From Garcia nutans (taxonomy: Eukaryota; Streptophyta; Magnoliopsida; Malpighiales; Euphorbiaceae), in NCBI GenBank assembly GCA_947685225.1, contig CANTUV010000010.1:992001-1056000 (forward strand): DNA of 64,000 bases, given 5' to 3'. This document shows positions 23,461 through 32,603 of the stretch, in pieces. The position numbers and the translations under genes are program-made. The stretch's first letter is position 1. Each line of letters begins with the position of its first letter. The notes under the pieces are model-generated. The model did no database searches, was not told where the DNA came from, and worked only from the letters and a program-made list of their open reading frames with translations.

Positions 23461-23652
23461 TGTTGGACCCCCAAGCCAGCACCATCCACTCCACATAGTA
23501 TGATATTGTTCGCTTTGGGCCAAGCCCGCACGATTTTTTTCTTGGGTTACTCCCTAAAAGGCCTCATACTATAGAATGAGTATGGATGCTTATATACTAC
23601 TCAATTGTCTCTTGGTTTTTCTAATGTGGGACTTTGGATTGACACCCCAACA
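23461..23652 (-). repeat. Outer 5' LTR, 192 bp
   Basis: Direct repeat of 18158-18349. On the minus strand it runs TGTTGGGGTG to GGGTCCAACA, with TATATAAG inside. It is followed by the target duplication ATTCT at 23653-23657. Confidence 0.92.
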
Positions 23653-23690
23653 ATTCTTTTTAATCTTAGTTATTTTCATAAAATATTTAG

Positions 23691-23795
23691 ATTGAACTAC
23701 GAGAGAAAATAGGACAAAGAAGCAGAATACAAATTTATAGAGAAATATGGCAAGGACTTGATGTAGCAGTGAAATATTTATCTACAAATTTCTTT
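23691..23795 (+). pseudogene. Degenerate protein-kinase P-loop exon (Raf-like MAPKKK type)
   Basis: After an AG acceptor-like TATTTAG, 35 open codons read IELREKIGQRSRIQIYRE, then IWQGLDVAVKYLS. This matches the N-lobe layout of plant Raf-like kinases: IGxGSxxxVY, then W-x-G-x-DVAVK, with the ATP-binding Lys of VAVK. The glycine loop is damaged, since Arg replaces the expected Gly positions. No other kinase subdomain was recognised downstream. It is a fragment or an old pseudogene adjoining the composite LTR element; a chance match is possible given its length. Confidence 0.4.
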
Positions 23796-23799
23796 TCCT

Positions 23800-26040
23800 C
23801 AAATATAATATTATTTATTTCTTTATTATTGTTTAATTATGTTCTAAATTTAATTATTTTTTTATAGATTTAATGATCTTATTTTAATTCATGAAGAGTA
23901 CATTTCCAATCAATAGTGCAGGAAAATTTGATATATGATATATATCTAAGTTTAATTAGTATATTTTATTTGTAAAAAAAATTCCTTCTTATTTCTCTAA
24001 TTTTATATATAGAATTATTTAAATTTTCTAATAATTTTTATTGATTAATTGAATTGTTATGTTTCAGTTTCCATAGGGATTTGTGATGCTAATTAGAGAA
24101 CTGAATGGAAATAAATATCGCAGCTGAGGCTATTATCTAAGTTGTGTATCTATTTCAGAGCGGAAATGTGATAATTGATGAAAGTTTTCATCTTTTTTAT
24201 TTCTTGGAAGGACTTATAGGAACATTTGTTATTGGAGTCTTTTTCTTCTTTTTTTATTTTATTTTCTTATCTTTCTTTAGCTATTGGCTACTTGATGTTA
24301 AACTCATATTTTACTATACAATGTTATTATTGTATTTGGTTTTACATTTAGTGTTATTATGTTATTTTGCTTGTACTAGATTTTGTCATATAAGATGTTA
24401 TTATAAAAAACAAAACAGTGAATTTTCGAATGTTTATTATGGTTCGCTTTATTATTTTTATATTTTTTCATTTTAATTCATTAAAAATTTGCCAATGAAA
24501 TTAATTTGATGTAGAATAGTTTTATCTATATATTACATATAAATGGCATTCATTCCTAGATTTAGAGGCGATAATCACCCATAGTTTTGGGACAACTATC
24601 GTCTATTTGATCAAGGATGACTTTCGTCTCCAGTTTTAAAAGAATCTCCGTCCTTATTTTTGAAGATAATTTTTGTTTTTTTTTTTCTATTATCCCCTTA
24701 TATATGGATGATATTCATTATTAGTTTCGAAGATAATAATAGCCCTTAAATTTAAAGATGACTATCATCTCATTAGTCTAAGATGACAATTAAAGTTGTC
24801 TCTTTATGAGAGACGACTATTGTTCTTATATTAGAGATGACTAACGTCCCTAAGGACGATATTATGATTTGTTCTCACTCCCCTTTTTTATTATTATATT
24901 TTTTATCATACTATTAAATTTCTCACTTCATAATTTATCATACTATTAAATTTCTGATAAAACTTTTCTTATAAATTAAGTACTTAATATTCTTAAATAC
25001 AATATCTAATAGATATTAATATTTTTTAAATACACATTAATATTGTTCATTACATTAATATAATAATTCTTAAATAAATTTTAACAGTAGACATGTTGGC
25101 TCAATCTTATTTATACGCTGAAGAAGAATTACGATAGAGATATTCTACTGGTTTATTCTTCAAAATATGAAATGTTATATATAAGGGGTGAGTTCAACTA
25201 CTCAGTGAATAGATATATATGTAACAAGGAAGAACAAATAAAATTTAATATTATATATAATATTTAAATAAAAATTTATCTATAACACAGCTGGATAAAT
25301 AAAATTTTAATCTCATATATCTTTTACATACACTCAAATATAAATTCTTACTATTCTAACTTCAATCTAAGGGCGCATGATGACTTACCTCGCAAGCTCA
25401 AGGAGAAATAACTTCAATGCATATGTGTAGAGCAAATTATCCCGGTCAAGGGTAATTTTATAATATCATTAAAATTAAATGCCCGTCATCAATCTGCAAT
25501 CATACATATTTATAAAAGAGTATATATAAACTAATTTACCCAGCATAATATAATCAATCATTTATACATATAAAAATTTAAACTACTATTATTTGTTCTC
25601 ACTTAATAAGAAAATAATTAATATTCATGAATAAATTATCACTGTAAATAAATTCACTTAATAAATAATTTTCTCAAAATCATATATAAATATAATACTT
25701 TTAAAAAAATATAATATTACATATTTATCCATTCATATGGACGAGTTATTTTATTTGCTTAACTAATAGAGTTCTTGTGGTACTCTATAAATACAACTGA
25801 GTTTGGTCCTAAAATAATACAAAAATATTATTTAAATTAAATTATATTCTAGTAACTATAAATATATGCTACAAATATAACTTATAAATTTTAGGTCATT
25901 AAATTCTATCGATATTTCAGCAAATTAATAACTCTTAAATTTTTTAAAGTAACGCTACAATGAATATTTATCTAATTTTCAAAGTATAATTATTTATCTA
26001 ATTTTTCTAATAAATATTTTCAACAATGTCCAAGATAACA
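23800..26040. other. AT-rich spacer with a GACGACTATCGTCTC-like motif cluster
   Basis: No gene seen. 24556-24860 contains about a dozen imperfect copies, in both orientations, of a GAYGACTAT/RTAGTCRTC-type motif with short pyrimidine-rich linkers. The remainder is featureless A/T-rich sequence. Confidence 0.5.
24556..24860. repeat. Cluster of short palindromic GACGA/TCGTC motifs
   Basis: Units such as GGGACAACTATCGTCT, GATGACTTTCGTCTCC, GAGACGACTATTG and GAGATGACTAACGTCCC recur every 20-35 bases. Dense short subterminal repeats of this style are characteristic of CACTA (En/Spm) transposon ends, where transposase binds. No CACTA terminus or transposase is visible, so this would be a remnant. 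Confidence 0.5.
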
Positions 26041-26044
26041 TTGT

Positions 26045-28036
26045 CCAAGATGGTACAATCTATAAGATGGTTACATATTTATTTATTATCTACTTACAAT
26101 ATATTATTAGTATAAATCATCAAATTACGAGCATAATTTTCAGATTATACAATTACAAAATTTATCTTGATAATGCAAGAGAATTTATATCCCAAGCATT
26201 TGATGATTATTATGTATTAATTGGGATTACAGTTGAGCATCTTGTAGCTTACACTTATACACAAAATAATTTAGCAGAATTTTTATAAAATAACTTTAAT
26301 TAATTGCTAGACCATTATTTATGAGGATAAAACTACCTAGTTCAATTTGAGAATATGCTATATTATATGCAGTAGCACTAATTAAAATTAGACAGACTAT
26401 TTATCATAAATTCTCCTCATTACAACTTGTATCTGGTCATGAACCTAATATTTCTAATTTGAGAATTTTTAATTATGCGGTATATGTTCCAATTGCTCTA
26501 CTATAATGTACAAAAATGGGCCTACAAAGGCAATTGAAAATTTATGTTGGTTTTGAATCGCCATCAATTATAAGGTATCTTGAACCAATGACAGATGATA
26601 TTTTTATAATACGGTTTGTTGATTGTCAATTTGATGAGACTGTATTTTCAGTATTAGGGAAGAAAAAGAAAAGTTAAAAAAATAATATATTTCATGGAAT
26701 GCATTATCAATCTCTCATTATGATCATCGAATAAATAGAAGTGAGCTTGAAATTAAGAAAATTATTCACTCATAAAATATTACAAATCAGTTACCAGATG
26801 TATTCACTGATACAAAGAAATATAATTAGATCGCGTATACCAGCATTAAATACTCCTACTCGAATTGATATTATAAATGAAAAATCTACCAATATCCCGA
26901 CGGATGTGTTCGGTATACGCTAGAAGCGTGATAGACTGATTGATGCTAAAGATAAAAATTCTAGAAAGAAAAAGGAACAAAATAGATAAATTCATATTTC
27001 TGAAATTAATATACCAGAAGATATGATGATACAAAAGTAAATAATAGACACAACTAATCAATTGCCTCCACCAGATGAATAATTACTCGAGAATAATGAA
27101 ATTATGAAAAATTCTAAAAATGAAAAGATTTTAATAAGTTATGTCTATACAAGAGAAATGTGAAATCTAGATAAAACTATCATTAATTAAAAGTTTGCAT
27201 ATGCAGTAGCTGTTGATATAATAAATGGAAGCAATGATTTAGAATCAAAATCTATTGAAGAATATCGACATCGAAGTGATTGGCTAAAATGGAAAAATGC
27301 TATTCAGACAGAATTAAATTCATTTACAAAACGAGAATTTTTTGGACCGATAATTTTAACACCTGTAAATATAAAATGTGTCGGTTAAAGTGGATATTTG
27401 TAAGAAAGCGAAATAAAAATAATAAGATTGTAAAATATAAGGCATGACTTGTAACTCAAGATTTCTTGCAGAGACTTGGAATCGATTATGAAGAGACATA
27501 TTCTCCCGTGATAGATGCAATAACTCTTAGATTTTTAATAAACTTGACAGTTTTTGAAGGACTTCATATGCATCTTATGGAATTTGTAACAACTTATTTT
27601 CATGGATCACTTGATAATGATATTTACATGAAAGTCTCTTAAGGACTAGAAATGTCTAAAGTATTTAATTCATTAACACGAAAAAATATTCAATTAAATT
27701 GCGAAGATCTTTGTATGAGTTAAAACAATCTAGATATAATTGTCTCAGTGAATACTTACTAAAATAAGAATATGTGAGTAATCTTATTAGTCCATGTATT
27801 TTTATTAAAAAATTAAAATCTGAACTTGTCATTATTGCAGCGTATGTAGATGATTTGAACATTATTTGAACTCCTGAAGAGCTTGAAGAAGCAGTAACAC
27901 TTCTAAAGAAAGAATTTAAAATGAAAGATTTTGACAAAATAAAATTTTGTCTTAGTCTACAAATTGAATATTTATCAAATAAAATTTTATATATCAGTCT
28001 ATTTATACATAAAAAGTATTAAAGAGGTTTAATACT
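26045..28036 (+). mobile_element. Decayed Ty1/copia element, 5' portion (integrase and RT)
   Basis: Translated pieces in shifting frames match copia pol: integrase core (LDNAREFISQAF, then TYTQNNLAE), the post-integrase region (NLRIFNYAVYVPIA, then YVGFESPS), and reverse transcriptase start (DWLKWKNAIQTELNS) to the YVDD segment (AAYVDDLNII near 27840). Many stops and frameshifts break it. Gag, protease and a 5' LTR are not recognisable to the left. The sequence stops inside pol at 28036, where LINE-B is inserted, and resumes at 32601. Confidence 0.82.
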
Positions 28037-28633
28037 GATACAGTTCACGAAGATTTTCATCAACATAATTCAGTTCCTGGACCTGCTAAAAATTCAGAAC
28101 CAATTGAGCATGTTAAACCGGTAGAGAAAGTATGGGTGCCTAAACTGAGTTCACAAACTGAAAAACAGAGACTGGACGAACCAAATTCAAATGAAAATAT
28201 TTCTAGCTCTTTGCATGATACTGTTCCAGTGAACCAACCATTGATTGATTCTTGTCCTCTTTTGCATGAAAATAATCAGGATCACGTGGAAACTCAGCCT
28301 ATAACGGTTTCACCCACTAATGCGCCGAATACAGATACTTTGCCCCCTGTTTTAGCTTGTGTTGGTGATGAGCCTCGGGCTGTTACTAATTTTAATTTGG
28401 CTGTCTCAGATTCTGAAAAAGATAGTGATACTCGTGATACTGAAACTCTGGACAGATTCTCTGATGGAGAAATACCTGCTGAGGCAGATTTGAATACAAA
28501 TGCTAATGCTGATGGATTTATTCCTGTGGCTCCTCGTGCTCGTGGACGACCGCCGAAAAAAGGTCAGAAAATTAAATCTAAAGATGCCTTGATCACTAAT
28601 TCCCTTGCTACTCATAATAACTCATCACAATGA
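28037..28633 (+). CDS. LINE-B ORF1, C-terminal fragment
   Basis: An open frame of about 198 codons running in from the truncated 5' border with no stop. It holds only the C-terminal tail of a LINE ORF1 protein: acidic, Ser/Thr/Asn-rich, low in complexity, with a basic RARGRPPKKGQKIKSK segment close to the end that looks like an AT-hook or nuclear-localisation motif. The RNA-binding domain and zinc knuckle expected upstream have been lost through 5' truncation. There is no ATG at the start of the frame, so no native ORF1 protein is expected. The TGA at 28631-28633 overlaps the ORF2 ATG at 28630. Confidence 0.75.
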   Translation, partial: DTVHEDFHQHNSVPGPAKNSEPIEHVKPVEKVWVPKLSSQTEKQRLDEPNSNENISSSLHDTVPVNQPLIDSCPLLHENNQDHVETQPITVSPTNAPNTDTLPPVLACVGDEPRAVTNFNLAVSDSEKDSDTRDTETLDRFSDGEIPAEADLNTNANADGFIPVAPRARGRPPKKGQKIKSKDALITNSLATHNNSSQ

Positions 28634-31600
28634 ATATTCTTTTTTGGAATGTGCGTGGTGTTGCGTCTTCACAAAATCGTCTTCATAAATTATGTTTGGT
28701 TCATAATATTGGATTGTTGATTATTATAGAACCTATGTCTATTGCTAGTAAGGCAAATTTTTTTGCGATTAAGCTTGGTTTTGATAATGTGCATGCCTCC
28801 TATAATAATAAGATGTGGATTATGTGGAAGGATCACCTCTTTAATGTGTCTATTTTTAAGGATGATGGACAGCTTTTATCTTGTTCAGTGTTTTTCTCGC
28901 CCAGAGGTTTTGATTTTTGTTTATCATCCGTGTATGGGTTACATTCTAGAGCTGCCCGTGAAAGTTTATGGTCTAGTTTGGTTTCTTATTCTAATTCTTG
29001 CTCTAAGCCATGGATTGTTGGGGGTGACTTTAACACAATTAAATATCCTTCAGAATATAAAGGAAGTGGTTCTCCAGATTTACAGGCTATGCAGGATTTT
29101 ATTGATTGTACTGATGAATGCAGTTTAATGGATATCCCATTTCAGGGGGCTGATTTCTCCTGGACTGGTGTTAGATCTAATGGTCGGGTTTGGGAGAGAT
29201 TAGACAGGCTCTTGGCTAATGTTACTTTTTTTGATGGCTTTGATTCTGTTGGGTATCGACATTTGGGGAAGTTATCTTCGGATCATTCGCCTATGTTGTT
29301 GGAATGTCAAATTGTTGATACTACCAGGCCTAAATATTTTAAATTTCAGCACATGTGGCTTTCAGATGTCTCGTTTCTTCCTATGGTTAAGCGACAATGG
29401 ACATCCAATTTTTCTGGGGGAGGAATGCAGGGTTTGTTTCGCAAGTTGCAAGGTTTGAAAAAAGCAATTCGGGAATGGAATAGGGCTTCTTTTGGACATT
29501 TGTTCAATGACATTGAAAAAGCTGAGAAAGATGCTCAAGAGGCAGAGCTTGTGTACATTGATGATCCGTCTTCGACTAATTTAACTTCTTGGCAGGATAC
29601 GCAAGCAACATTAGCCATGAAATTGAAATTGGAAGAAACTTTTTGGAAACAAAAGTCCCATATTTCCTGGATTGCTGATGGAGATTGTAACACTCGGTTT
29701 TATCATAATTATGTCAAGATGCGTAGAAAGATGAATCGCATTGTCTCTATTAGAGCTACTGATGGGTCTCGCATTTCGGATCAGGAATCTATTGGTTTGG
29801 AAGCTGTTAATCATTTCAGGGATTTATTTTGTAGTAATGATGATTTTGATCCGGATCAGGTTTCTCATATGTTGAAAGTCATTCCTACAATTGTTTCGTC
29901 TCAGGATAATGACGGTCTTGAAGCAATTCCTGGTGATTTGGAGATTAAAAATGCTGTCTGGCAACTTAATCCTAATAGTGCTCCAGGACCTGATGGTTTT
30001 GACGGTTATTTCTTTCGGCAGTGTTGGGACATTGTTTGTTGGGATGTCTGCAGTGCTGTCAAGGAATTTTTCTTGGGTCTTCCGATACCGCAGGCTTTTA
30101 GCAGTGCGCAGATTGTGCTCATTCCTAAGGTTGAGAACCCTTCCAGCTTTTCTCAGTACCGTCCAATTTGTCTAGCCACGTTTATAAGCAAGGTTTGTAC
30201 CAGAATTTTGGCTAACAGAATGTCACCACTTCTGCAGAATTTAATATCCCCTGAGCAGGCAGGCTTTTTAAAAGGGATTTCAATTCACTCTCAGATTATG
30301 CTAGCTAATGAGATGATACATGATATTGATAAGAAAACGCGAGGCCATAATTTAGCCATTAAACTTGATATGGCTAAAGCTTTTGACAGGGTGTCATGGG
30401 ATTTTTTACAGGCAGTGCTTGATAAGTTTGGTTTTTCAGGGCGTGTTATTCAGCTGATTATCAGGAACCTTACTTCTACTCGCCTTTCTGTTCTGGTTAA
30501 TGGGGTGTGCTATGGGTTTTTTCAACCAACTCGGGGAGTTAAGCAGGGTGATCCGTTGTCTCCACTTTTGTTTATCTTGGCTTCTGAAGCTTTCTCTCGG
30601 GGTCTTACTGCTTTGATTTATCAAGGGAAAATTACTCCATATAAAACTACTAGGCACTGTCCTGTTGTTTCTCATCTTGGTTTTGCAGATGATCTGTTAG
30701 TTTTTATAAATGGGGAGGCGAGGTCAATTAAAAATTTCTCTAGGTTCTTGACTTCTTACCAGATTACCTCGGGACAACTTGTGAATTTTGACAAAAGTGC
30801 TTTTTATTGCTCAGACAAGGCTAGTAATGCTACCATTAAGAAGTATGAGGATCTGCTTTCTATTAAAAGAAGCTCTTTGCCTTTCACCTATCTTGGTGCG
30901 CCGATTTACCAAGGCATAAACCGTGCTTCTCACTGCAAGGATCTTCTTAAAAAAATTGATGTTAAACTCCAAGGTTGGTTGAAGAAATTTCTTACTCCAG
31001 GTGGTCGTCTTGTTCTCATTCGTCATGTCCTGAGTTCAATTCCCCTTCATATGATGGGAGCCATGCTCTTGCCTAAATCCATAATTGCAATTATTGAAAG
31101 GCGATTTGCGAAGTTTTTCTGGAGTGGCAATTCAGCTGAACTAAAGCATCATTGGGTTAGATACACTGAATTTTTATTCCCTACTTCGGAAGGGGGTTTG
31201 GGAATTCGTTCTATAGCAGCTATTCAAGATGCGTACTCCATTAAACAATTATGGATTTATTTATCGAAGGATTCCTTGTGGGCTACTTTCATGCGTCGAA
31301 AATATCATCGACAGGGCAACATGAGCTACATCCAAACGGATTCATGTGCCTGGAAGCGTATTTGCCATACATATTGGGCTTATGCAGACAGCTTTGAGGT
31401 AACTGATAATTCTGTTGTTTGGAAAGAAAGTGGTAATGGACAGTTTACTTTCTCTTCGGCCTATAATCTGGTTCGTCCAAAGAGAAGCACATCTATATCA
31501 CGGCAAACTTTGTGGGATTCTGTAGTTCCATTGAAGCTTTCAGTCCTATCTTGGAAAATTCTTCATAATGCACTGCCACTACCAGGTATGTTACAGCGTT

Positions 31601-32535
31601 TGGGCATCTCCCTTGCAGCTGTCTGCCCCTTTTGTTTGGCGGGCTCAGCCTCTGTTGACCATATTTTTCATAGCTGCGTTCCTATAAGGAAGATCTGGAA
31701 ATATTATGCTGCTTCACTTCTTCCTCTTCGGCATGGAGGTTCAGAGACTCTATCTTTAGGGCAAGAACTCTCAATCTGGTGGCTTAATGCAAGTAAATCA
31801 GTTAAGGGAAGGCTCTGTAAACTGGTTCCTCAGGTTATTATCTATAATACATGGAATGCTTATTGTCGTTGTATTTGGGGCTCTGAGAAATTCTTTCCCC
31901 ACAGTGTTGAATTACAAATTTACAAGTTCATTTTCAGTTGGGGAGTAGCTCATGCGGGAGATCGTTTTGCCGCCCCTCTTTCTTGTTTTGCAGATCATTT
32001 GCCTTCTGTTTTCGGGCGTCGAAAGCCACGTCCTAAGCTGGTTGCTTGGAGTAAGCCCTCTAATCATTGTTTTAAACTAAATGTTGATGCCTCATTTTCT
32101 TTGCATACTGTTTCCGGAGGCGCTGTCCTTCGTGACTCAGAAAGCTATGTTATCGCTGCTGGAGCTTTCTTGATCAAGGCGAGGAACGTTTTGGAGGCTG
32201 AATTGACAGCCTTGGTTCATGCGCTTGAATGGGTGAATGCAGCTGGCTATGCTTCTGTTCAGGTGGAGGTAGATTCTTTGGAGCTAGTTCAGTTGATGTC
32301 TTCGGTCTCTGATGTGTCACCACAATTTAAGAGAGCAAGGGCTCTTTTATCTTCAAATTTTCACTCTATTTCTCATGTTCATAGGGAGGCAAATCAAGTT
32401 GCACATTTTTTAGCCTATTACAGTAGATTGAATGGTGTTTCTAGGTGGTTTTTATCTTTTAACTCTTTGCCAAATTACATTAAAGGGGTTGTATTGACTG
32501 ATAGTATGGGTCTACCATACATTAGATTTAATTAA
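28630..32535 (+). CDS. LINE-B ORF2, intact endonuclease-RT-RNase H polyprotein
   Basis: 1301 uninterrupted residues. The endonuclease occupies about residues 1-225 with NVRG (Asn7), Glu34, GGDFN (Asp133, Asn135) and SDHSPM (Asp218-His219). The reverse transcriptase has SAPGPDGFDGYFF, VKQGDPLSPLLF and FADD at 685-688. A zinc-binding RVT segment with CPFC follows around residue 1000, and RNase H starts with LNVD (Asp1153), then AELTAL and VEVDS. In plant LINEs this protein nicks target DNA and copies the element RNA from the nick. Every catalytic motif examined is present, so this copy encodes a plausibly active ORF2 even though its 5' end is lost. It is only distantly similar to LINE-A ORF2. 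Confidence 0.93.
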   Translation: MNILFWNVRGVASSQNRLHKLCLVHNIGLLIIIEPMSIASKANFFAIKLGFDNVHASYNNKMWIMWKDHLFNVSIFKDDGQLLSCSVFFSPRGFDFCLSSVYGLHSRAARESLWSSLVSYSNSCSKPWIVGGDFNTIKYPSEYKGSGSPDLQAMQDFIDCTDECSLMDIPFQGADFSWTGVRSNGRVWERLDRLLANVTFFDGFDSVGYRHLGKLSSDHSPMLLECQIVDTTRPKYFKFQHMWLSDVSFLPMVKRQWTSNFSGGGMQGLFRKLQGLKKAIREWNRASFGHLFNDIEKAEKDAQEAELVYIDDPSSTNLTSWQDTQATLAMKLKLEETFWKQKSHISWIADGDCNTRFYHNYVKMRRKMNRIVSIRATDGSRISDQESIGLEAVNHFRDLFCSNDDFDPDQVSHMLKVIPTIVSSQDNDGLEAIPGDLEIKNAVWQLNPNSAPGPDGFDGYFFRQCWDIVCWDVCSAVKEFFLGLPIPQAFSSAQIVLIPKVENPSSFSQYRPICLATFISKVCTRILANRMSPLLQNLISPEQAGFLKGISIHSQIMLANEMIHDIDKKTRGHNLAIKLDMAKAFDRVSWDFLQAVLDKFGFSGRVIQLIIRNLTSTRLSVLVNGVCYGFFQPTRGVKQGDPLSPLLFILASEAFSRGLTALIYQGKITPYKTTRHCPVVSHLGFADDLLVFINGEARSIKNFSRFLTSYQITSGQLVNFDKSAFYCSDKASNATIKKYEDLLSIKRSSLPFTYLGAPIYQGINRASHCKDLLKKIDVKLQGWLKKFLTPGGRLVLIRHVLSSIPLHMMGAMLLPKSIIAIIERRFAKFFWSGNSAELKHHWVRYTEFLFPTSEGGLGIRSIAAIQDAYSIKQLWIYLSKDSLWATFMRRKYHRQGNMSYIQTDSCAWKRICHTYWAYADSFEVTDNSVVWKESGNGQFTFSSAYNLVRPKRSTSISRQTLWDSVVPLKLSVLSWKILHNALPLPGMLQRLGISLAAVCPFCLAGSASVDHIFHSCVPIRKIWKYYAASLLPLRHGGSETLSLGQELSIWWLNASKSVKGRLCKLVPQVIIYNTWNAYCRCIWGSEKFFPHSVELQIYKFIFSWGVAHAGDRFAAPLSCFADHLPSVFGRRKPRPKLVAWSKPSNHCFKLNVDASFSLHTVSGGAVLRDSESYVIAAGAFLIKARNVLEAELTALVHALEWVNAAGYASVQVEVDSLELVQLMSSVSDVSPQFKRARALLSSNFHSISHVHREANQVAHFLAYYSRLNGVSRWFLSFNSLPNYIKGVVLTDSMGLPYIRFN

Positions 32536-32566
32536 TAAAATTTGCGGTGGTACCGTCCACCTTTAC

Positions 32567-32600
<34 letters not shown>

Positions 32601-32603
<3 letters not shown>

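Larger units (their letters stand above)
18158..23652 (-). mobile_element. Composite LTR retrotransposon: short-LTR element enclosing Ty1/copia gag-pol
   Basis: The outer boundaries are two 192-bp LTRs (18158-18349 and 23461-23652) flanked by a perfect 5-bp target duplication, ATTCT (18153-18157 and 23653-23657). Reading the minus strand, the order is: 5' LTR, primer-binding site for initiator tRNA-Met (TGGTATCAGAGC, 23448-23459), leader, gag, pol, polypurine tract, a second unrelated LTR of 485 bp (18571-19055), a second primer-binding site (18558-18568), about 200 bases of non-coding interior, polypurine tract, and 3' LTR. The outer LTRs and non-coding interior resemble a TRIM-like short non-autonomous element; the gag-pol and 485-bp LTR come from a Tnt1-like copia. 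The outer LTRs differ at about 14 of 192 positions by eye, so insertion is not recent. Confidence 0.85.
28037..32600 (+). mobile_element. LINE-B, young 5'-truncated LINE inserted in a copia element
   Basis: It starts abruptly inside ORF1 coding sequence at about 28037 and ends with a pure run of 33 A (32568-32600). ORF1 and ORF2 frames are fully open and overlap in ATGA. The host copia reading frame can be followed into the left border (FNTD) and straight on from the right border (AHSLSFPMIVRS), with no bases clearly lost or duplicated. The intact ORF2 and perfect tail show a recent insertion. Confidence 0.92.

Noticed and set aside
18158..23652. Simple nested insertion (a complete copia inside a TRIM element)
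   Set aside because: A nested copia would have its 485-bp LTR on both sides with its own target duplication. Only one copy is present, and the other junction is at the primer-binding site.
24144..24476. 110-codon frame rich in Phe, Leu and Tyr resembling a membrane protein
   Set aside because: T-rich plus-strand sequence gives hydrophobic residues by default. There is no conserved motif or promoter.
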